A DNA stretch of 64,000 bases from Devosia sp. FJ2-5-3. Lineage in GTDB: Bacteria > Pseudomonadota > Alphaproteobacteria > Rhizobiales > Devosiaceae. A program made the position numbers and the translations under genes. Each line of letters opens with the position of its first letter. Position 1 is the first letter of the stretch. A model generated the notes under the pieces. The model saw only the letters and a program-made list of their open reading frames with translations. It had not been told where the DNA came from and ran no database searches. Shown piece after piece: positions 7,912 to 16,010 of the stretch. The DNA lies in contig NZ_CP104007.1 of assembly GCF_029201545.1 (NCBI RefSeq), positions 1,832,501 to 1,896,500 of the forward strand, written 5' to 3'.

Positions 7912-9344
7912 GCCGCGGTTCCACGCTTATCATCACCTTTGACGGGTTGCGCCGCGATCGCGCCACGCCGGAGCTGATGCCGAACCTCGCCGCCTTCATG
8001 GCCGAGGGCAGCAATTTCCTCAACTCCCGGTCCATCTTTCCGAGCGAGACGCGCGTGGCCGTAACCTCAACCATGACCGGCTGTCCGCCGGCCGATCATG
8101 GCGTTGTGGCCAATCAGTTCATCCATCCGGTTCGGCCCGGCGAACTGTTCAAGACCGCCGAATGGGAGCATCTCGAAGCGGCTGCGCTAGCGGGGCAGCT
8201 GCTCGATCGCAAGACGCTCGGCCAGCGCATGGCGGAAGCCGGGCGCACCATGGCTGTACTCAGCACCGCCACCAAGGGCGCGTCGCGCATGATGAATTCG
8301 AGCGCGCATGATCTTGGCCAGCCTGTGTTCTCCATGCATGGCCTACCGGTGTCGAACGCCGAACTGCATGACAAGGTGGTCGCGCGTCTCGGCGACATTC
8401 CCGAGGCGTCTGCGCCCAATTTTGACCGCATGACCTACTCGACCAACGTGCTGATGGAGGTCATCTATCCCGACTATAATCCAGATCTCTGCGTGTTCTG
8501 GATGAATGATCCGGATATGAGCTCGCACCTTTTCGGGGTCACGGCGGCGGAAACCGAGGCGGCGCAGAAACATTGCGACGATAATTTCGGGCGGATACTG
8601 GCCTGGTGGCGCGCGGGGAATGGGCCGGAAAACATCATCGTGATGTCCGACCACGGGCAGATCACCGGCCAGCGTCAGCTTGCGACGCTCGACATCATCC
8701 CGGCCGAGTTTGGCCAGGCGTCGATCGGCTCCTTCAGCGGCATCTATCTCAACGACAAATGCGACGCGGAAAAGGCGCGGGTGGTTGCCTGGTTGGTCGA
8801 GCAGGATTTCTGCGGTTTGGTCTTCGCGACGGCGGAAGATGGCTCGGCCATCGAGGGCGCGTTGCCGTGGGCAGCGGTTCGCAATGGTCATTCGCGCAAC
8901 GCCGATGTTGGCTTTACGTTGCGGGCCACCAATTCGTCCGAGAGTTATGGCCCCAATGAGGATGGCTGCATTTTTGCCGCCTGGATCAAGCCGGGTGGGG
9001 GCATGCATGGCGGCCTCAATCGCGGCGAACTTTCGACGGTTCTGGCTGGGCAGGGGACTGCCTATCGCTCGAATTTCGCTTCGGAGACGCCTTGCTGGCT
9101 GCCCGATATCGCGCCGACCATTCTCACCACGATGGGGCTGCCGCTGGACGGCACATCGGGTCGTCCGCTGGTTGAGGCGCTTGTCGGGGATACCCCGGGT
9201 TTTGGCACGGCGCCTGATGTCGAGACCCGCGTGCTCAGCGCCAGCCATAGGGGGCATGAGCAATATCTCCGCCAGTGGGTGATCGAGGGCAAGACCATCG
9301 TCGATTGCGGTTGGACGGCGGGAACGGGGGCCTGGAGCGCATGA
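7908..9344 (+). CDS. Alkaline-phosphatase-superfamily phosphodiesterase (NPP type)
   Basis: Predicted two-metal phosphodiesterase or phosphonate hydrolase of 478 residues. D12 in ITFDG and T48 in FPSETR align with the metal-binding Asp and nucleophilic Thr of nucleotide pyrophosphatase/phosphodiesterases. NDPDMSSHLFG gives the Asp/His pair of the second metal, MSDHGQ the next Asp-His, and MHGGLN the last His. No signal peptide is seen, unlike most secreted NPPs, so action in the cytoplasm is predicted. The ATG at 7908 overlaps the GDPD stop; the upstream in-frame start lies within that gene. It overlaps the permease gene by 4 bases. The substrate could be a phosphodiester or a phosphonate. 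Confidence 0.9.
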   Translation: MSRGSTLIITFDGLRRDRATPELMPNLAAFMAEGSNFLNSRSIFPSETRVAVTSTMTGCPPADHGVVANQFIHPVRPGELFKTAEWEHLEAAALAGQLLDRKTLGQRMAEAGRTMAVLSTATKGASRMMNSSAHDLGQPVFSMHGLPVSNAELHDKVVARLGDIPEASAPNFDRMTYSTNVLMEVIYPDYNPDLCVFWMNDPDMSSHLFGVTAAETEAAQKHCDDNFGRILAWWRAGNGPENIIVMSDHGQITGQRQLATLDIIPAEFGQASIGSFSGIYLNDKCDAEKARVVAWLVEQDFCGLVFATAEDGSAIEGALPWAAVRNGHSRNADVGFTLRATNSSESYGPNEDGCIFAAWIKPGGGMHGGLNRGELSTVLAGQGTAYRSNFASETPCWLPDIAPTILTTMGLPLDGTSGRPLVEALVGDTPGFGTAPDVETRVLSASHRGHEQYLRQWVIEGKTIVDCGWTAGTGAWSA

Positions 9345-10282
9345 ATTTGCAATTCCTCGTCACCAAGCTTTTTCGCGGGGCGCTGACCCTGCTACTGGCC
9401 GTGACCTTTGTGTTCATCGTGCTGCGTGCGTCGGGTGACCCCGCGCAGATCATGATGTCGGACGAAGCCTCCCCGGACGCCATTGCGGCGTTCCGGGAGC
9501 GCTGGGGCCTCGATAAGTCGATGTTCGAACAGTATCTCACCTATCTCGGGGCGATGCTGCAGGGGGATTTCGGTAATTCCTTCCGCGACGGTCGACCGGC
9601 GCTGGAAGTGATCGCCGAACGCGTGCCGGTGACGCTGCAGCTTGGCCTTGCGGCCCTTTTGATCACACTGGCGGTCGGCATTCCGGCGGGGGTGATGGCC
9701 GCGCTCAAGAGGGGGACCTGGGTGGACCAGGCGACGATGAGCTTTACCATTCTGGGTCATTCGATCCCGAACTTCTTCCTCGGGATCCTGCTTATCCTGT
9801 TGTTTTCCATGACGCTTCGGTGGCTTCCGAGCTCGGGCACCGGCAGCATATGGCACCTGCTCATGCCGGCGATCACGCTGGGGACGGCGGCAGCGGCGAC
9901 CGTGGCGCGCTTTACCCGCTCGTCCATGCTCGATGTGCTGCATCAGCCTTTCATGCGGACGGCCAAGGCCAAGGGCATTCCTCATGAGCGGCGTGTTCTC
10001 CGCCATGCCATTCCAAATGCCGCGATCCCGGTGGTGACTGTGGTCGGCATGCGTATCGGCGGGCTGATCGGCGGTGCGGTGACGATTGAAACCGTGTTTG
10101 CCTGGCCGGGTGTCGGCATGTTGTTGGTCAATGCTGTCAACCAACGCGATCTGGCGGTGGTGCAGGGCGTGGTGCTGCTGATCGCCTTCACCATGGTTGC
10201 GGTCAATCTGATCGTTGACCTCGCCTATGGCTGGCTTGATCCCCGGATCGAACTGCAAAGCAAGAAAGCGGCAACCGCATGA
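9341..10282 (+). CDS. ABC transporter permease (DppB/OppB type)
   Basis: Inner-membrane channel subunit, 313 residues with six predicted transmembrane segments. The N-terminal segment LLLAVTFVFIVLRASGDP is typical of DppB. The coupling-loop region lies around RTAKAKGIPHERRVLRHAIPN (EAA-like motif), and IGGAVTIETVFAWPGVG is a strong family match. It overlaps the genes on both sides by ATGA, so it is translated as part of the operon. It forms a heterodimer with the 10279-11178 product. Confidence 0.94.
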   Translation: MNLQFLVTKLFRGALTLLLAVTFVFIVLRASGDPAQIMMSDEASPDAIAAFRERWGLDKSMFEQYLTYLGAMLQGDFGNSFRDGRPALEVIAERVPVTLQLGLAALLITLAVGIPAGVMAALKRGTWVDQATMSFTILGHSIPNFFLGILLILLFSMTLRWLPSSGTGSIWHLLMPAITLGTAAAATVARFTRSSMLDVLHQPFMRTAKAKGIPHERRVLRHAIPNAAIPVVTVVGMRIGGLIGGAVTIETVFAWPGVGMLLVNAVNQRDLAVVQGVVLLIAFTMVAVNLIVDLAYGWLDPRIELQSKKAATA

Positions 10283-11178
10283 GCACGATGGATATTGCTT
10301 CGGCGGGGCTTCGCCGTCGTCCGAATTGGTTGACCCGCATCTGGAAATCCCGGCCGCCGGTTGTGATCGGGCTGTGCATAGGCTGGCTTTTGCTGATTAC
10401 TCTCGCGGCGATTTTCGCTGATTTCATAGCGCCTTACGGCTATGCCGAGCAGAGCCTGCTCAAGCGACTTAAGCCGCCGAGTTTTATGGGCGGGTTGCCG
10501 GACTATTTCCTCGGCACGGACAATCTCGGCCGCGATGTGCTCAGTCGGGTGATCTACGCCATGCGGACCAGCATTCTCATCGCGCTGATGGGAACGGTCA
10601 TTGGGGCGACGGTCGGAACGCTGATGGGGATTGTTGCCGCCCATTTCCGGGGCTGGGTCGATGATTTCATCATGATGCTGGTCGACTTTCAGGCCTCGAT
10701 CCCGTTCCTGATCGTGGCGCTGGCGGTGCTGGCTTTCTTCGGCAATAATTTCATCCTGCTCGTTGTTTTGATTGGGCTTTTTGGCTGGGATGGATATGCG
10801 CGCATCGCCCGCGGGCTGGTGCTCTCGACCAATGGTCAGGGTTATGCCTTCGCCATCCGGACGTTGGGCGTGCATCCGGCAAAAGTCTATTGGCGGCATG
10901 TGCTGCCGAACATGATGGGCATCATCATGGTGCAGGTGACGCTCAATTTTCCAGAGATCATTCTCCTCGAAACATCGTTGTCTTTCCTCGGCTTAGGCGT
11001 GCAACCTCCTGGAACGAGTCTGGGTCTGCTGCTGGGCGAGGGGCGGAATTATCTGGCGACGGCGTGGTGGATTGGCATTCCGGCTGGGGTCGTCATATTC
11101 CTGACAACTCTGGCCATTTCGCTTCTGGGCGACTGGCTGCGGGACAAGCTTGATCCCAATCTTCAGGGCAAGGTATGA
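10279..11178 (+). CDS. ABC transporter permease (DppC/OppC type)
   Basis: Second channel subunit, 299 residues. The FLGTDNLGRDVLSR motif and the LETSLSFLGLGVQPPGTSLG segment are diagnostic for DppC. The EAA-like loop is seen near IRTLGVHPAKVYWRHVLPN. Six transmembrane segments are predicted, the first at about residues 32-52. It overlaps the neighbouring genes on both sides by 4 bases. With the upstream permease, two ATPases and the family-5 binding protein it completes the importer. Confidence 0.94.
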   Translation: MSTMDIASAGLRRRPNWLTRIWKSRPPVVIGLCIGWLLLITLAAIFADFIAPYGYAEQSLLKRLKPPSFMGGLPDYFLGTDNLGRDVLSRVIYAMRTSILIALMGTVIGATVGTLMGIVAAHFRGWVDDFIMMLVDFQASIPFLIVALAVLAFFGNNFILLVVLIGLFGWDGYARIARGLVLSTNGQGYAFAIRTLGVHPAKVYWRHVLPNMMGIIMVQVTLNFPEIILLETSLSFLGLGVQPPGTSLGLLLGEGRNYLATAWWIGIPAGVVIFLTTLAISLLGDWLRDKLDPNLQGKV

Positions 11179-11966
11179 TGAATTTTATGCTGACATCTCA
11201 AAGGCTTGCCTCGATTGAAGAGATCCAGTTCAACGCCGTTCTGTCCGATCTCGATGGCGTTGTCTATCGTGGCGAGGATGCCATTCCAGGGGCGGTTGAA
11301 CGCTTCAATCTGTGGCAGAAGCAGGGTCTAAGGTATTGTTTTATAACGAATAATGCCGAAAAATCCCCGGCGGAATTTGCCGAGAAGATCCGGCGACTGG
11401 GGATCGACTGCGCGCCTGACCAGGTGCTGACGTCAGCCGAGGTTGCCTTGGATTATGCCACGAAAAAATACCCCGTGGGCAGTGGGGCCTATGTCATTGG
11501 TTCTGCTTCGCTAAAGGCGCGGGTCGAGGCTGCAGGATTTGAGCTGGTGGAGACCGGGGCGCGGGTCGTGATCGTGGCGCTGGACCGGCAGTTCAACTAT
11601 GCGATGATGACCACGGCCGTGCGAAATATTATTGCGGGGGCGGAACTTATCGGCACCAACCCGGATGTGATCCGGCCGATTTCGGGCGGGTTATATGAGC
11701 CGGGAACGGGGGCGATTGTCGCTTCGATTGCCACATCGGCCCGGGCGACGCCGGTGATCCTTGGAAAGCCGGCTCCGGCGATCATAAGAATGGCGCTGAA
11801 GGTGGTCGGGGCCGAGGCCAGGGACGCGATTATGCTGGGCGATCAGATAGATACCGACATCAAGGCGGCGCGGAATGCGGGGGTGCGCAGCGTGTTGCTG
11901 GAGACGGGGGTGCCGATGAAGGGCACGCCATCGACCATGCCGGACTATGTGCTCGCACAGCTCTAA
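11175..11966 (+). CDS. HAD-superfamily phosphatase, subclass IIA (NagD/AraL-like)
   Basis: Phosphatase of 263 residues for a small phosphorylated metabolite. D25 and D27 of LSDLDGVVYRG are the nucleophile and acid/base, ITNNAEKSP holds the motif-II residue, GKPAPAII the motif-III lysine, and MLGDQIDTDIKAA the metal-binding aspartates. The C2a cap fits NagD, 4-nitrophenylphosphatase or glycerol-phosphate phosphatases. It is the last gene of the operon and overlaps the permease gene. A plausible role is removal of phosphate from glycerol 3-phosphate or another product of the two phosphodiesterases; this is inference from position. Confidence 0.9.
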   Translation: MMNFMLTSQRLASIEEIQFNAVLSDLDGVVYRGEDAIPGAVERFNLWQKQGLRYCFITNNAEKSPAEFAEKIRRLGIDCAPDQVLTSAEVALDYATKKYPVGSGAYVIGSASLKARVEAAGFELVETGARVVIVALDRQFNYAMMTTAVRNIIAGAELIGTNPDVIRPISGGLYEPGTGAIVASIATSARATPVILGKPAPAIIRMALKVVGAEARDAIMLGDQIDTDIKAARNAGVRSVLLETGVPMKGTPSTMPDYVLAQL

Positions 11967-11989
11967 ATTTTCGCATTCAGGGTGCATTC

Positions 11990-12006
11990 GCTAGCAGAGT
12001 GCTAGC
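11990..12006. terminator. Stem-loop between convergent genes
   Basis: GCTAGCA-GAG-TGCTAGC is a perfect 7-base-pair inverted repeat located between the ends of the HAD gene (+) and the lactonase gene (-). No T-run follows on either strand, so intrinsic termination is only suggested by position. Confidence 0.35.
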
Positions 12007-12042
12007 ATTGGCGTCCGGGGCCTGTGAAACGGTTCCCGGCGT

Positions 12043-12915
12043 TTAGCGTCCGAATTTGTGCACGGGCACGCCGGCAATATCCATGTCGATGGCGAGGATG
12101 CCGTCGTGGCCGGGAGCGTCGATCTTGGAGTCGAGGCTGGTGACGAAGAGGGTCTTCGTATTCGGCCCGCCGAAACAGGGCATGGTCGGATTCTTGAGCG
12201 GGACGGGGATGGCGCCGATGAGGGTGTCGTCCGGGGCAAAGCAATTGATGCGGCTTTTGCTGGGACCGGCCGACCAATAGTGGCCTGCAAGGTCGCAGGC
12301 GCCGCCATCGGGGCGGCCGGCGGCGAGATCATTGTCGCGGAGGCGGCGGCGGTTGCGAACCGTGCCCGTTGCGGCGTCGAAATCCCAACAGTCGATCCAC
12401 ATGCCCCCACGCGAGTCCGAGTGGTAGAGCCGGGTTGCGTCTGCGTTCCAGGCGAGGCCGTTTGAAATGGCGATGTCGGTTGCGATGGTGGTGACGGCGC
12501 CGTCCGGGGCGACGCGATAGAGCTTGCCGCCGAGCGGGGCTTGCTGGCCTCCATCCATGCTGCCGACCCAGAAGGCGCCATCGGGCCCGATTTTGCCGTC
12601 GTTGAGGCGCATATCGGGCTTGGAGTGGGTGATGGTGGCGATGATCTCGCGGTCGCCGGTTTCCGGATCGAAGAGGATGACATCATTGGCCAGCGCCACG
12701 ACCCAGCGGCCGTTCTGGGCGAGGCCGAAGCTTGGGACCGGACCGTCGAACTGCCAGAGCTTGCGCGCACCGGTGGCAAGGCTGAGGGCGTGGATGCGGC
12801 CGGCGGGAATATCGCACCAGAGGAGGCGATTGCTATCCGCGTCCCAGACCGGGCTCTCGCCCACGCCGAACCGTTCAGCGACGATCAATTCCATCCTGGG
12901 TGCCGAGGAGAACAT
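12043..12915 (-). CDS. SMP-30/gluconolactonase-family lactonase
   Basis: Calcium- or zinc-dependent sugar lactonase with a six-bladed beta-propeller, 290 residues. The N-terminal GESPVWD holds the metal-binding glutamate, the MRLNDGK region the conserved Asn/Asp, and SNGLAWNAD and HSDSRGG the remaining metal ligands. The ATG at 12915 was chosen; 12960 would overlap the regulator gene upstream and 12894 is a shorter alternative. It follows the GntR gene by 14 bases in the same operon. In the Udh pathway such lactonases open aldaro-1,4- or 1,5-lactones, which fits the udh and kdgD genes nearby. Confidence 0.92.
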   Translation of the reverse strand: MFSSAPRMELIVAERFGVGESPVWDADSNRLLWCDIPAGRIHALSLATGARKLWQFDGPVPSFGLAQNGRWVVALANDVILFDPETGDREIIATITHSKPDMRLNDGKIGPDGAFWVGSMDGGQQAPLGGKLYRVAPDGAVTTIATDIAISNGLAWNADATRLYHSDSRGGMWIDCWDFDAATGTVRNRRRLRDNDLAAGRPDGGACDLAGHYWSAGPSKSRINCFAPDDTLIGAIPVPLKNPTMPCFGGPNTKTLFVTSLDSKIDAPGHDGILAIDMDIAGVPVHKFGR

Positions 12916-12929
12916 TGTGGGCTCGTCCG

Positions 12930-13652
12930 CTAGAGGCTGGTGTCGTGGGCGAGGCTCCACTCGCGGTAGCGCTTGCGGCCGCCTTCGAGGTGCTGGCGCA
13001 TGGCCTGGCGGGCCTCGTCGGGCTTGCGGGCGCTGATGGCGTCAAAGATGCGGCGATGCTCGGTCTGGATCACGTCGAGGAAGAGATGTTTCTCGGTTTC
13101 ATCGCCAAAGCCGGCGCGCAGGGCGCGGCGGGGCAGGAGACGGTCGCCCATCTCGTCGACAAAGATGCGAAAACGCTGATTGTTGGTGGCGTCGGCAATG
13201 GCCCGGTGGAAGGCGCGGTCAGCCTCGGTGCCGAGGCTGTTGTCCTCGAGCTGGCGGGCGAACTGGCTCATGGATTGTTCCATGCGCAGGAGATTGGTTT
13301 CGGTGCGGCGCTCGGCAGCAAGGCCGGCGGCCTCGATCTCGATGCTCATGCGGAATTCCATGAAATCGAGGACGTCGCCGATGTCCTGCGGCGCTTCCAT
13401 GAACATGGAGCCGCCGGTGGGTTTTGCCGGTTCGCTGACATAGACGCCGCTGCCGCGAAGGGAGCGTAGGCGGCCTTCGGCCTTGAGGCTGGCGATGGCC
13501 TCGCGCACGACGGTTCGGCTGACGGCAAACTCGGTGCAGAGCTGCTCGGTGGCCGGGAGCTTGTCGCCGGGCTTGAGGTTCTGGCGGGCGATAAGGCTGC
13601 CGAGGTCGGCCTTTACGCGATCTGTCAGCCGGGCGGCCTGAAGTTCCGTCAT
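12930..13652 (-). CDS. GntR-family (FadR/FCD) regulator of the hexuronate locus
   Basis: Transcriptional regulator of 240 residues. The winged helix shows KLPATEQLCTEFAVSRTVVREAI and LRSLRGSGVYV. The FCD ligand domain has the metal-binding residues in FHRAIADATNN and TEHRRIFDAI plus the late histidine of RQHLEGGR. It is encoded divergently from uxuA and co-transcribed with the lactonase gene, the usual place for a local repressor of uronate catabolism (UxuR/ExuR-like group). It is the best candidate to bind the TCATAC-containing sites at 13686-13811 and 15818-15949. Confidence 0.92.
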   Translation of the reverse strand: MTELQAARLTDRVKADLGSLIARQNLKPGDKLPATEQLCTEFAVSRTVVREAIASLKAEGRLRSLRGSGVYVSEPAKPTGGSMFMEAPQDIGDVLDFMEFRMSIEIEAAGLAAERRTETNLLRMEQSMSQFARQLEDNSLGTEADRAFHRAIADATNNQRFRIFVDEMGDRLLPRRALRAGFGDETEKHLFLDVIQTEHRRIFDAISARKPDEARQAMRQHLEGGRKRYREWSLAHDTSL

Positions 13653-13685
13653 TTCAAATCTCTAGTCGCCAAAAATGCCAGCGGG

Positions 13686-13811
13686 CTTGTCATACATCTT
13701 ACCATCGACGACGCGAAAACCCTAGTGGGGCTTTGGCCTTATCCGGCAATGAAACACGCTTTCGCTTGTAGCATGGCAAAATCTTTCATACAACTTTTGA
13801 GAAGTCATATC
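13686..13811. promoter_or_regulatory. Divergent control region with TCATAC-type operator candidates
   Basis: The 172-base gap between the GntR gene and uxuA contains GTCATAC in TTGTCATACATC (13688-13699), TCATAC in CTTTCATACAACTTTT (13783-13798) and the related AGTCATAT (13803-13810). The same core occurs as a long palindrome upstream of kdgD. The last two sites adjoin the uxuA ribosome-binding site, where bound repressor would block transcription. Confidence 0.5.
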
Positions 13812-13824
13812 GGGAGGGATGGGA

Positions 13825-14832
13825 ATGTATGTGGGTACTCAGCTGAGCGGGAGCGCGCTGGAGCAATATGGAGACCGCTATCTGCGCCAGCTGGCGCAGC
13901 TGGGCGTGGTGCATGTGTGTATCGATCCGCCGGGGCCGGCGACGGGGTGGGATCGCGATTGCCTGCGCCGACATATCGATCGCGTCGATGCGGCCGGGCT
14001 GGTGCTCGACATGGTGCAATTGCCGATGACCTCGGGCGGGCTGGACAATGGCCATCCGTCGCCGGGTATCGTGCTGGGGGCGGGTGAGCGGGATCGCGAG
14101 ATCGATTTGATCTGCAAGCTGATCGAGGATCTGGGCGCCATGGGCATCGGGGCGACCAAGTATAATTTCAACATTCTGGGCATTCCGCGCACGGCGTCCG
14201 AACGGGGGCGCGGCGGGGCCGAGCTCTCCACCTATCGGGCCGACAAGGCGACTGATGGCGAGGTGATGACGAGCGCCGGCAAAGTGTCCGTTGACGAGAT
14301 GTGGGAGCGTATCACCTATTTCCTCGAGCGCGTGGTTCCGGTGGCCGAGGCCAACAAGGTGCGGCTGGCCTGCCATCCGCATGACCCGATGACGCCGCCG
14401 GGATATAGGGGCATGGAAGAGCGGGTGCTGAGCACGGCGGACGGGCTGAAGAAGTTCGTGTCGATCTGCGAGAGCCCCTATCATGGGCTCAATTTCTGCC
14501 AGGGTACGGTGGCGGAAAGCCTCGAAAATCCGCACGAGGAAATCGGCGATATCATCCGCTGGTTCGGTGAGCGGAAGAAGATCTTCAACGTGCACTTCCG
14601 CAATATCAAGGGTGGTCGCTACTCCTTCACCGAGGAGTTTCCAGATGCGGGCGACATGGACATGCCCGCGGCGTTCAGGATCTACAAGGAGACGGGCGTT
14701 GATTGCATGATCATGCCCGATCACGTGCCGCATATCGACGGTGAAGCGCCGTTCGAGACGGCATTCGCGTTCTGTTTTGGTTACATAATTGCGCTTTTCC
14801 AGGCCAATGGCTGGGATCCCTATGGTCGGTAA
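13825..14832 (+). CDS. uxuA: Mannonate dehydratase
   Basis: Dehydrates D-mannonate to 2-keto-3-deoxygluconate in the isomerase branch of glucuronate catabolism. The UxuA-type TIM barrel shows ACHPHDPMTPPGYRG with metal-binding histidines, NFCQGTVAE, VHFRNIKG and MPDHVPHIDG, all conserved in the family. GGGAGG at 13812-13817 is 7 bases before the ATG at 13825, so that start is preferred to the ATG at 13819. The 335-residue length is slightly short of E. coli UxuA, as in many alphaproteobacterial forms. Transcribed alone, it ends at a strong bidirectional terminator. UxaC, UxuB and KdgK are not in the window. Confidence 0.93.
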   Translation: MYVGTQLSGSALEQYGDRYLRQLAQLGVVHVCIDPPGPATGWDRDCLRRHIDRVDAAGLVLDMVQLPMTSGGLDNGHPSPGIVLGAGERDREIDLICKLIEDLGAMGIGATKYNFNILGIPRTASERGRGGAELSTYRADKATDGEVMTSAGKVSVDEMWERITYFLERVVPVAEANKVRLACHPHDPMTPPGYRGMEERVLSTADGLKKFVSICESPYHGLNFCQGTVAESLENPHEEIGDIIRWFGERKKIFNVHFRNIKGGRYSFTEEFPDAGDMDMPAAFRIYKETGVDCMIMPDHVPHIDGEAPFETAFAFCFGYIIALFQANGWDPYGR

Positions 14833-14850
14833 AGCTCTGGCATAAAATGG

Positions 14851-14882
14851 AAAAGGCCCGGATTTTGCGAACCGGGCCTTTT
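14851..14882. terminator. Bidirectional rho-independent terminator
   Basis: AAAAGGCCCGG, a 10-base loop and CCGGGCCTTTT form a perfect 11-base-pair stem flanked by A and T runs, so it works in both directions. It lies between the convergent ends of uxuA (14832) and kdgD (14899). Confidence 0.9.
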
Positions 14883-14898
14883 CTCGTCGCTGGGGAGA

Positions 14899-15804
14899 TC
14901 AGCGATTTGTGGCGATAAGGTCGGCGAGGGTGTCGCGCTCGGCCGGGGTGAGCTCGGTGAGGGGGCTGCGGACCTGACCGGCGGAGTGGCCGACAATATC
15001 TGCGCCGGCCTTGACCATGGAGACGGCATAGCCGCGCTTGCGATCCCGGAGCTCGATGAGGGGCAGATAAAAGCTCTTGAGCAGGGTTTCGATGGTCTGC
15101 GTGTCGCGGCTGCGCACGGCACGGTAGAACCGCAGGGCAAGCTCTGGCACGAAATTGAAGACGGCCGAGGAATAGGTGGTGACACCCATTTCGAGATAGG
15201 GCTGGGCGAACACTTCGGCCGTGGGCAGGCCGCCGATATGGACGAGGCGCTCACCGACGGCGTGGGCGATCTGGACCATGAGCTGGAGATCGCCGATGCC
15301 ATCCTTGTAGCCGATGAGGTTGGGGCACATCTCGGCCAGCTTCACCAGAGAGGCCGGGGTGAGGCGGGAGTTGTCGCGGGCGTAATAAATGACGCCGATA
15401 TCGACGGCGTCGCAGACGGCCTTCATGTGGGCGATTATGCCGTCCTGCTCGGCGAACATCAGATAGTGCGGCAGGACCAGAATGCCGGCGGCGCCGGCCT
15501 TTTCGGCGCGGCGCGCGAGGTCGACGGCCATGCGCGTGCCGTAGCCGACACCGGCCAGGACCGGCACGTTCGGTGCGCTATTGGTTACGGCTGTGCCGAT
15601 GACATCATCATATTCATCGGCACCGATGGAGAAGAATTCTCCCGTGCCGCCGGCGGCGAAAAGACCGGCCGAGTCGTAGGAGGAGAGCCATTGCAGGCGG
15701 CTTGCATAGGACGCGCGGTCGAACTCGCCGGCAGCGTCGAAGTCGGTGACAGGGAAGGACAAAAGGCCTGAACCGATTTTGGTTTTGAGTGCTTCGTAAT
15801 CCAC
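14899..15804 (-). CDS. kdgD: 5-dehydro-4-deoxyglucarate dehydratase
   Basis: DapA-superfamily enzyme that dehydrates and decarboxylates 5-keto-4-deoxyglucarate to 2-ketoglutarate semialdehyde. SGLLSFPVTDF at the N-terminus and LFAAGGTGEFFSI are characteristic of KdgD. The Schiff-base lysine is K167 in LIGYKDGIGD, with tyrosines in VIYYARDN at 140-141. The GTG at 15804 is chosen because GGGAGG stands 7 bases before it; the frame extends to a TTG at 15819. The resulting 301 residues match the family. It is the last specific step of the oxidative uronate/aldarate route begun by Udh. Confidence 0.94.
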   Translation of the reverse strand: MDYEALKTKIGSGLLSFPVTDFDAAGEFDRASYASRLQWLSSYDSAGLFAAGGTGEFFSIGADEYDDVIGTAVTNSAPNVPVLAGVGYGTRMAVDLARRAEKAGAAGILVLPHYLMFAEQDGIIAHMKAVCDAVDIGVIYYARDNSRLTPASLVKLAEMCPNLIGYKDGIGDLQLMVQIAHAVGERLVHIGGLPTAEVFAQPYLEMGVTTYSSAVFNFVPELALRFYRAVRSRDTQTIETLLKSFYLPLIELRDRKRGYAVSMVKAGADIVGHSAGQVRSPLTELTPAERDTLADLIATNR

Positions 15805-15817
15805 CTTTTTGCCTCCC

Positions 15818-15838
15818 AAAAGTAGTCATACTGCTTTT
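15818..15838. promoter_or_regulatory. Palindromic operator candidate upstream of kdgD
   Basis: AAAGTAGTCATACTGCTTT, extended by one pair at each end, is a near-perfect palindrome centred on CAT. It abuts the kdgD ribosome-binding site. The AGTCATACT core matches the sites near uxuA, so the local GntR protein is the likely ligand. Confidence 0.6.
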
Positions 15839-15904
15839 GCGTAACATCGGTAATCCGGCCCTGTCAACGGCACATTCTGCGCTGGCCTTTAGTCTCTGAT
15901 CCAA

Positions 15905-15949
15905 AAGAAGTATGATTTCTTATTGACAGTGCAAATGCAGTCATACGAA
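15905..15949 (+). promoter_or_regulatory. Promoter region of the uronate ABC operon with two operator candidates
   Basis: AAGAAGTATGATTTCTT (15905-15921) is a second palindrome with the reverse-complement core ATGA. It is followed by a perfect -35 hexamer TTGACA (15923-15928) and then by GCAGTCATACG (15937-15947), which lies where the -10 region would be. No good -10 hexamer is visible. A repressor bound here would cover the promoter. Confidence 0.55.
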
Positions 15950-16010
15950 AGTGCATGGGTTCGGACGGGGGAGGCCTGCCGGGCAGACGCAAATCTTTCG
16001 GGAGGGAATG

